Part shown: positions 59,231 through 64,000 of the stretch, in pieces
Position numbering within the stretch: position 1 is the first letter of the stretch
Layout of the letters: every line of letters begins with the position of its first letter
Origin: Oxalobacteraceae bacterium
Lineage (GTDB): Bacteria > Pseudomonadota > Gammaproteobacteria > Burkholderiales > Burkholderiaceae_D
Direction of reading: 5' to 3'
DNA: 64,000 nucleotides
NCBI GenBank assembly: GCA_010024875.1
Contig: RGFZ01000005.1
Span: 1 to 64,000, forward strand
The notes under the pieces: generated by a model
Databases searched by the model: none
What the model saw: the letters and a program-made list of their open reading frames with translations, nothing else
Told to the model about the DNA's origin: nothing
Made by a program: the position numbers and the translations under genes

Positions 59231-59740
59231 ATGGGACAGGAGAGTGGCAACGGCCATCTGTGGATCTCCTGGGATGAATATCATCGCGCGATAGAGTCAC
59301 TCGCCAAGCAGGTGCATCAGTCTGGCTGGCAGTTCGATCAGGCTCTGTGTCTGGCGCGCGGAGGTTTGCGGGTCGGGGATGTTTTTTCGAGATTGTTCAA
59401 GGTACCGCTGGCGATCCTGTCGACCAGCTCATATCGCGAGGCATCTGGTACGCAGCGCGGTGAGCTCGATATTGCCAACAGCATCACCTCGACGGCAGGG
59501 CCGCTGGCCGGACGCATACTGCTGATCGATGATCTGGTGGACTCGGGTATCACGCTGCAGCATGTCCAGGAGTATCTGAGGCAGCATTTTGCCGAGGTGG
59601 AGGAGGTGCGCTCGGCAGTCATCTGGTACAAGGCCTGCTCGGTAATGCACCCGGATTATTATCTCGAATATCTGCCAGACAGCCCGTGGATACATCAGCC
59701 GTTCGAGCAGTATGACGATATTACGCCAGACAAGCTGTGA
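59231..59740 (+). CDS. Purine-type phosphoribosyltransferase
   Basis: 169 residues of the type I phosphoribosyltransferase fold. The PRPP-binding loop is ILLIDDLVDSGIT, preceded by an ALCLARGGLRVGDVFSRL segment. The C-terminal YYLEYLPDSPWIHQPFE matches the hypoxanthine/xanthine-guanine PRT subgroup found after purA in Burkholderiales. It probably salvages a 6-oxopurine to its nucleotide. It starts 7 bp after purA. Confidence 0.85.
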   Translation: MGQESGNGHLWISWDEYHRAIESLAKQVHQSGWQFDQALCLARGGLRVGDVFSRLFKVPLAILSTSSYREASGTQRGELDIANSITSTAGPLAGRILLIDDLVDSGITLQHVQEYLRQHFAEVEEVRSAVIWYKACSVMHPDYYLEYLPDSPWIHQPFEQYDDITPDKL

Positions 59741-59782
59741 CTTCCCTCGAAACGCACTTTAGTCATCTCGCCCGGAAACACC

Positions 59783-59998
59783 ATGGAAGACAGTGAACGT
59801 TTACAAAAAACGCTGAGCGAACTGAGATCAGCACAGTCTCGGCTTGACCAATTAGATCAGGATCAGTCTGCGCTATTGGAGCGCCTGGACAAGGCGCGTC
59901 GTGCTCAACGGCGGATCAGTTACTACCTCGCAGCCCTGGTGGTGCTATGCGCTGCGATTACCGCAGTGGCGGTCTATGTGCTTGCAAAAATGGTGTAA
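59783..59998 (+). CDS. Small coiled-coil membrane protein, function unknown
   Basis: 71 residues. The first 45 form a charged coiled coil (LQKTLSELRSAQSRLDQLDQ). A C-terminal membrane helix follows (YYLAALVVLCAAITAVAVYV). The layout is that of a tail-anchored inner-membrane protein. It is the last gene before a terminator and the oppositely oriented tRNA-Leu. I do not recognise a family. Confidence 0.6.
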   Translation: MEDSERLQKTLSELRSAQSRLDQLDQDQSALLERLDKARRAQRRISYYLAALVVLCAAITAVAVYVLAKMV

Positions 59999-60028
59999 TG
60001 GCGCAGCGACTAGGCTCGTGGGCGAAAA

Positions 60029-60060
60029 AAAAGAGAGTTCGCTGTCGCAAACTCTCTTTT
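60029..60060. terminator. Terminator between the purA-side genes and tRNA-Leu
   Basis: AAAAGAGAGTT (60029-60039) pairs with AACTCTCTTTT (60050-60060). A-runs and T-runs flank the stem, so it can end the minus-strand tRNA-Leu transcript and the plus-strand genes ending at 59998. Confidence 0.8.
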
Positions 60061-60067
60061 ACGGATG

Positions 60068-60152
60068 TGGTGCCCACGGAGGGACTCGAACCCCCACACC
60101 TTGCGGCACATGGACCTGAACCATGCGCGTCTACCAATTCCGCCACGTGGGC
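60068..60152 (-). tRNA. tRNA-Leu (anticodon CAG)
   Basis: An 85-nt class II tRNA on the minus strand. It begins GCCCACGTGGCGGAATTGG and ends in an encoded CCA. The acceptor stem pairs GCCCACG with CGTGGGC. The anticodon loop TTCAGGT gives CAG. A long variable arm and T-loop GTTCGAGTC are present. Together with its promoter and terminator it is a complete transcription unit. Confidence 0.95.
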
Positions 60153-60165
60153 CAAAGAAGGCGAG

Positions 60166-60193
60166 ATTATAGCGGAATAATCCTCCAAGTCAA
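60166..60193 (-). promoter_or_regulatory. tRNA-Leu promoter
   Basis: On the minus strand TTGACT (60188-60193) is followed after 16 bp by a perfect TATAAT (60166-60171), 13 bp before the tRNA 5' end. It is a near-consensus sigma-70 promoter. Confidence 0.85.
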
Positions 60194-60355
60194 CCTGATC
60201 GCCGCCAAAGCGGGTGTCCTACAGCAGGCGCAAATATCTGAGATCGGATGGAGTTAGGGAGTGTGCTTGCATGCTTTCGTCGCGATTTTCAGCAAAGGCA
60301 AGGTTCGTCCGTTACACTATGGTGGTTTTTTCTTATTCATTGTCCCCCGCATCTT

Positions 60356-62599
60356 TTGAGCCAATACCCGTACAGCATCCCCAGCCGCGAAGAAATCCTC
60401 GGCATACTTCGCAAGGCTTCTGATCCGCAGACCAGCGCATCAATCGCCCGTGCATTGTCCGTCAAGGAATCCGAGCTCGATGGACTAAATCGCCGTCTCG
60501 CCGCGATGGAGAGAGATGGGCAGATCAAGCCGGACCGCAAAGGTCACATTCAGCTGGCTAACACCGCTAATTTCATCGAGGGCAGGGTGTCCTGTCATCG
60601 CGATGGCTACGGCTTTCTGATCCCCGACGAGGGCGATGACATTTTCCTGCCCGAGAAAGAGATGCAGAAGGTCTTGCACGGTGACCGGGTGCAGGTACGG
60701 GTCACTGGTGTGGATCGCCGAGGTCGCCCGGAAGGTACCATTGTTGAAGTCCTTGCGCGCGCCAATACGCATGTGATCGGCAGACTGATGCATGAGAATG
60801 GTGTGTGGATCGTCGTGCCTGAGGACAAGCGCATTGGTCACGACATACTCCTCACGGGCGGTCCCGGCAAAGCCAGAGCAGGGCAAGTGGTCAGTGTAGA
60901 ACTGACCGAGCAACCCTCGCGTTACACCCAGCCGATCGGAAAGATTGCCGAGGTGCTGGGCGAGATCGACGATCCCGGTATGGAGATCGAGATCGCAGTA
61001 CGCAAGTACGGCGTGCCGCATGAATTCTCTGACGACGCCAAAAAATTAGCGGCCAAGCTGCCGTCGGAGGTCGGCCCCGCCGATCTTGACGACCGGGTCG
61101 ATCTACGCGACGTACCCCTGGTCACCATCGATGGTGAAGATGCGCGCGATTTTGATGATGCGGTGTACTGCGAACCGATCAAGCTCGGTCGCACCAAGGC
61201 CTACCGACTGATCGTGGCGATTGCCGATGTCAGCCATTATGTGAAGCCCAACGATGCGCTGGATCAGGACGCGCTGGAACGCAGTACTTCGGTCTATTTT
61301 CCGCGTCGTGTGATCCCCATGCTGCCCGAGAAGCTGTCTAACGGGCTGTGCTCGCTGAACCCCGAGATCGACAGGCTGACACTGGTCTGCGATGCGGTGA
61401 TCACCGCCAAAGGCGAGATCAAGGCCTACCAGTTCTACCCTGCGGTGATTCATTCCGCTGCACGACTCACCTATAACGAAGTCGCAGCCATCCTCGGTAA
61501 CACGCGCGGGCCGGAAGCCGCGCGCCGAGCGCCGCTGCTACCGCATCTCCAGCATCTGTATGGGCTCTACCTGGTACTGTTGCAGGCACGCCATCAGCGC
61601 GGAGCGATCGATTTCGAGACCACCGAGACCTATATCGTCTGTAATGCCGCTGGCAAGATCGAGCAGATCATTCCGCGCACCCGGAACGATGCGCATCGTC
61701 TGATCGAAGAATGCATGCTGGCTGCGAATGTCTGCGCTGCGGATTTCATGGAACGGCATGAACACCCGGGCATGTACCGCATCCACGCAGGCCCCACGGA
61801 AGAAAAGCTCAATCAGCTGCGCACTTACGATGCCTATGCGCATTTCACCAGCCCGATACGTCGCTACCCCGATTTGCTCACGCACCGGGCGATCAAGGCC
61901 ATCCTGCAAGGCAAGCGATATCACCCTAGGGGCATCGCGACCGAGGATTTGAATCTGCAGTTGTCGCCAGCTGCGCGCAAGATGCAGGCTAAAGATCGCG
62001 CCGCGGGCAAGCGCAAGGCCGAAGGCGATCTCGCGATCTGGGAATCGCTGGGTATCCATTGCTCCGCCAATGAGCGTCGTGCCGATGAGGCCTCGCGTGA
62101 TGTTGAGGCTTGGCTGAAATGTTATTTTGTGCGTGACAAACTGGGTGAAGAATTTACTGGAACCATCTCCGGCGTCGCCTCATTCGGCATCTTCGTTCAG
62201 CTCGATGCACTGTTCATTGAGGGCATGGTGCATGTCACGGAACTAGGTGCTGATTACTTTCAGTACGATGAAGCGCGGCATGAGCTGCGAGGTGAGCGTA
62301 CCGGCATCCGCTATCAGCTGACCGATCGCGTGACCGTGCAGGTCAGTCGTGTGGATCTTGATGCGCGTCGTATTGATTTGCGCCTGGTACACGAGCCTGG
62401 CATACGCACTCAGCTTAAGAATGAGGCGCGACGCGCCGACGATATGAACGCACGTACCGGTAATTTCGGTGCGAAGAAGGCCGCAAAAAAAGCCTCCAAG
62501 AAGAAAGCAGCGCCCGCCAAGCCAGCGACAGCGAAGGCGCGCACAGCTGCGCGGGCGGTGAAGTCCGGTGCGCGCACTGGCCGCAAGAAACGGAAGTAA
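60356..62599 (+). CDS. rnr: Ribonuclease R with an apparent in-frame deletion in the catalytic domain
   Basis: 747 residues as written. A 3'-5' exoribonuclease that degrades structured RNA. An N-terminal winged-helix region (IPSREEILGILRKASDP) is followed by cold-shock domains, the RNB domain with active-site acids (DGEDARDFDDAVYCE), an S1 domain (FTGTISGVASFGIFVQLD) and a Lys/Ala-rich tail (KKAAKKASKKKAAPAK). After EKLNQLRTY the sequence jumps to DAYAHFTSPIRRYPDLL. Homologues have about 60-70 more residues here, including the conserved LLQTMLLRSMxQAxYSP region, so the catalytic domain is probably damaged. TTG 60356 gives the family N-terminus (SQYPYSIPSRE); ATG 60248 is a longer alternative. 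No ribosome site is clear. Confidence 0.85.
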   Translation: MSQYPYSIPSREEILGILRKASDPQTSASIARALSVKESELDGLNRRLAAMERDGQIKPDRKGHIQLANTANFIEGRVSCHRDGYGFLIPDEGDDIFLPEKEMQKVLHGDRVQVRVTGVDRRGRPEGTIVEVLARANTHVIGRLMHENGVWIVVPEDKRIGHDILLTGGPGKARAGQVVSVELTEQPSRYTQPIGKIAEVLGEIDDPGMEIEIAVRKYGVPHEFSDDAKKLAAKLPSEVGPADLDDRVDLRDVPLVTIDGEDARDFDDAVYCEPIKLGRTKAYRLIVAIADVSHYVKPNDALDQDALERSTSVYFPRRVIPMLPEKLSNGLCSLNPEIDRLTLVCDAVITAKGEIKAYQFYPAVIHSAARLTYNEVAAILGNTRGPEAARRAPLLPHLQHLYGLYLVLLQARHQRGAIDFETTETYIVCNAAGKIEQIIPRTRNDAHRLIEECMLAANVCAADFMERHEHPGMYRIHAGPTEEKLNQLRTYDAYAHFTSPIRRYPDLLTHRAIKAILQGKRYHPRGIATEDLNLQLSPAARKMQAKDRAAGKRKAEGDLAIWESLGIHCSANERRADEASRDVEAWLKCYFVRDKLGEEFTGTISGVASFGIFVQLDALFIEGMVHVTELGADYFQYDEARHELRGERTGIRYQLTDRVTVQVSRVDLDARRIDLRLVHEPGIRTQLKNEARRADDMNARTGNFGAKKAAKKASKKKAAPAKPATAKARTAARAVKSGARTGRKKRK

Positions 62600-62617
62600 A
62601 GCCACGGGCAACCGTCA

Positions 62618-63364
62618 ATGAAAACCAGACATATCTTCGGCTTTCATGCTGTAGCGGCGCGCATACGTCACGATGCATCCTCGATCGAGGAAATCTACGT
62701 TGATGCAGCGCGCCATGATCGTCGTATGGGTGATCTGCTGCGCGCGGCGAAGGCCGCGAATGTGCGCATCATTCACGCCGATGATCAGCGCCTTGACGCG
62801 ATGGTCGGAACACGCAGGCATCAGGGCGTGGTTGCTCGTGCAGGAGAGCTCTCGCTGGCACGCAATCTGGCCGAGCTGATCGATGGCATCCAAGGCCCGC
62901 CCCTGTTGCTGCTGCTCGATGGCGTGACCGATCCTCATAATCTGGGCGCCTGCCTGAGGGTGGCCGATGGCGCCGGTGCTCACGCCGTCATCGCGCCCAA
63001 GGACAGGGCCGTCGGCCTGAATGCCACCGCTGCCAAGGTCGCCAGCGGCGCGGCAGACACTGTGCCCTACATCACCGTCACCAATCTTGCGCGCGCGATG
63101 CGCGAATTGCAGGAGCATGACATCTGGCTGACCGGCACGGCAGACGATGCCGAACAAAGCCTGTATGGCGTCGATTACACCGGCGGCACGGCGTTTGTGA
63201 TGGGTTCGGAGGGCGAGGGCATGCGCCGCCTGACCCGGGAGCATTGCGACCGTCTGGTGAGCTTGCCCATGATGGGATCGGTCGAGAGCCTGAATGTCTC
63301 GGTCGCCTCGGGCGTCTGCCTCTACGAGGCGCGGCGACAACGGTTGTCCGCTGCCGCCATCTGA
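62618..63364 (+). CDS. rlmB: 23S rRNA 2'-O-methyltransferase RlmB (TrmH/SpoU family)
   Basis: 248 residues. Methylates G2251 of 23S rRNA (E. coli numbering). An N-terminal L30e-like substrate-binding domain ([14 protein letters not shown]) is followed by a trefoil-knot SPOUT domain with motif 1 [20 protein letters not shown], motif 2 [14 protein letters not shown] and motif 3 [19 protein letters not shown] [17 protein letters not shown]. It lies 18 bp after rnr, the normal rnr-rlmB pair. Confidence 0.95.
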   Translation: MKTRHIFGFHAVAARIRHDASSIEEIYVDAARHDRRMGDLLRAAKAANVRIIHADDQRLDAMVGTRRHQGVVARAGELSLARNLAELIDGIQGPPLLLLLDGVTDPHNLGACLRVADGAGAHAVIAPKDRAVGLNATAAKVASGAADTVPYITVTNLARAMRELQEHDIWLTGTADDAEQSLYGVDYTGGTAFVMGSEGEGMRRLTREHCDRLVSLPMMGSVESLNVSVASGVCLYEARRQRLSAAAI

Positions 63365-63438
63365 TTTACGACCCTGTCAGGGTGGACGCGAGCAAATCCC
63401 CTAAAATTGCAGCTTCAACTCCAACACGTTTCCAGATC

Positions 63439-64000
63439 ATGTTCAGCCGTTTAAGGGAAGACATCGCCAGCATCAGGGAGCGCGACCCCGCTGCCCGTAG
63501 TACCTGGGAGGTGCTGACGTGCTACCCGGGGCTGCATGCGATCGTCATGCATCGCTGGGCGAATGCCTGCTGGCGCGCTGGCTTCAAATGGCTGGGCCGC
63601 TTCATCTCGCATATCGCGCGCGGTCTTACCGGCATCGAGATCCATCCCGGCGCCACCATTGGCCAACGCGTGTTCATCGATCATGGTTTTGGTGTGGTGA
63701 TCGGCGAGACCGCTGAGGTCGGTGATGACTGCACGATTTATCAGGGCGTGACTCTGGGCGGTACCTCGTTGTTCAAGGGGGCGAAGCGCCATCCCACGCT
63801 GGGTCGTGGCGCGATCATTGGTGCTGGCGCGAAAGTACTTGGTGCGTTTACTGTGGGCGAGGGCGCGAAGGTTGGCTCGAATGCGGTGGTGGTGAGAGAA
63901 GTCCCGCCAGGTGCGACTGCGGTCGGCAATCCGGCCCGGGTGATTGAAAAAGAAAGCGAACAGTCAAAAGATGAAGCGGCCGCTCGCATGTTCTCGGCCT
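63439..64000 (+). CDS. cysE: Serine O-acetyltransferase (3' end outside the window)
   Basis: 187 residues are visible from ATG 63439, and the frame is still open at the window edge. The enzyme makes O-acetylserine for cysteine synthesis. A short N-terminal helical part (REDIASIRERDPAARSTWEV) leads to a left-handed beta-helix of hexapeptide repeats (GIEIHPGATIGQRVFIDHG, VVIGETAEVGDDCTIYQGV). The catalytic-site segment is GVTLGGTS. The short N-terminus is the CysE/EpsC type seen in Burkholderiales rather than the long enterobacterial form. Confidence 0.93.
   Translation, partial: MFSRLREDIASIRERDPAARSTWEVLTCYPGLHAIVMHRWANACWRAGFKWLGRFISHIARGLTGIEIHPGATIGQRVFIDHGFGVVIGETAEVGDDCTIYQGVTLGGTSLFKGAKRHPTLGRGAIIGAGAKVLGAFTVGEGAKVGSNAVVVREVPPGATAVGNPARVIEKESEQSKDEAAARMFSA

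Noticed and set aside
60248-60355. A 36-residue N-terminal extension of RNase R from ATG 60248
   Set aside because: The extra residues (including CFRRDFQQRQG) do not fit the family, and a TACACT-like promoter element lies within this stretch. The homologous N-terminus begins at the TTG at 60356.

Overview
The window looks like a chromosomal segment of a Gram-negative betaproteobacterium of the order Burkholderiales, probably Oxalobacteraceae-like. The evidence is gene order: mdh divergent from a GntR gene and sdhCDAB-sdhE-gltA-odhA-odhB-lpd-zapE; surE-pcm-nlpD-rpoS; pilF-rodZ-ispG-hisS-yfgM-bamB-der-hfq-hflX-hflK-hflC-hisZ-purA; and tRNA-Leu(CAG)-rnr-rlmB-cysE. Base composition is moderately GC-rich. 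Assignment below order level is an inference from memory of related genomes, not from a search.

Region 1 (1-13023) is the accessory part: a type I secretion and adhesin locus. It holds the tail of an unrecognised coiled-coil protein, a GAF-domain HlyD-type adaptor, a membrane M50 metalloprotease fused to an HlyD-like domain, a structured leader, an 845-residue protein with six VCBS repeats, a strong terminator, and a complete export machine (TolC-family channel, two different PrtD-type ABC half-transporters, HlyD adaptor). The first ABC subunit has Leu where the H-loop His should be, so the pair may be an asymmetric heterodimer.

Region 2 (13071-20074, minus strand) holds tRNA-Pro and a likely operon mdh - citE-like - small secreted protein - acnA - small membrane protein - DUF2863 protein. 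Region 3 (20206-33323, plus strand) holds a GntR/UTRA regulator with a perfect palindrome in the divergent intergenic region, succinate dehydrogenase, citrate synthase, a terminator, the 2-oxoglutarate dehydrogenase genes, a small lipoprotein and zapE. Together regions 2 and 3 encode much of the TCA cycle.

Region 4 (33390-43066) carries a helicase, surE-pcm-nlpD-rpoS, a DEDDy exonuclease, rlmD and a convergent Bax-inhibitor-like membrane protein. Region 5 (43315-59998) is a long housekeeping run for nucleotides, rRNA modification, cell shape, isoprenoids, outer-membrane assembly, ribosome GTPases, Hfq, membrane protease control and histidine/purine synthesis. Region 6 (60029-64000) has tRNA-Leu, rnr, rlmB and the start of cysE.

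The main oddity is that several otherwise well-kept genes appear to lack internal pieces of about 80-300 bp: the HlyD/M50 boundary, odhA (twice), hisZ and rnr. Two of these change the reading frame. I judge this from remembered family alignments. Systematic assembly deletions are the simplest explanation, but real deletions cannot be excluded from the sequence alone.
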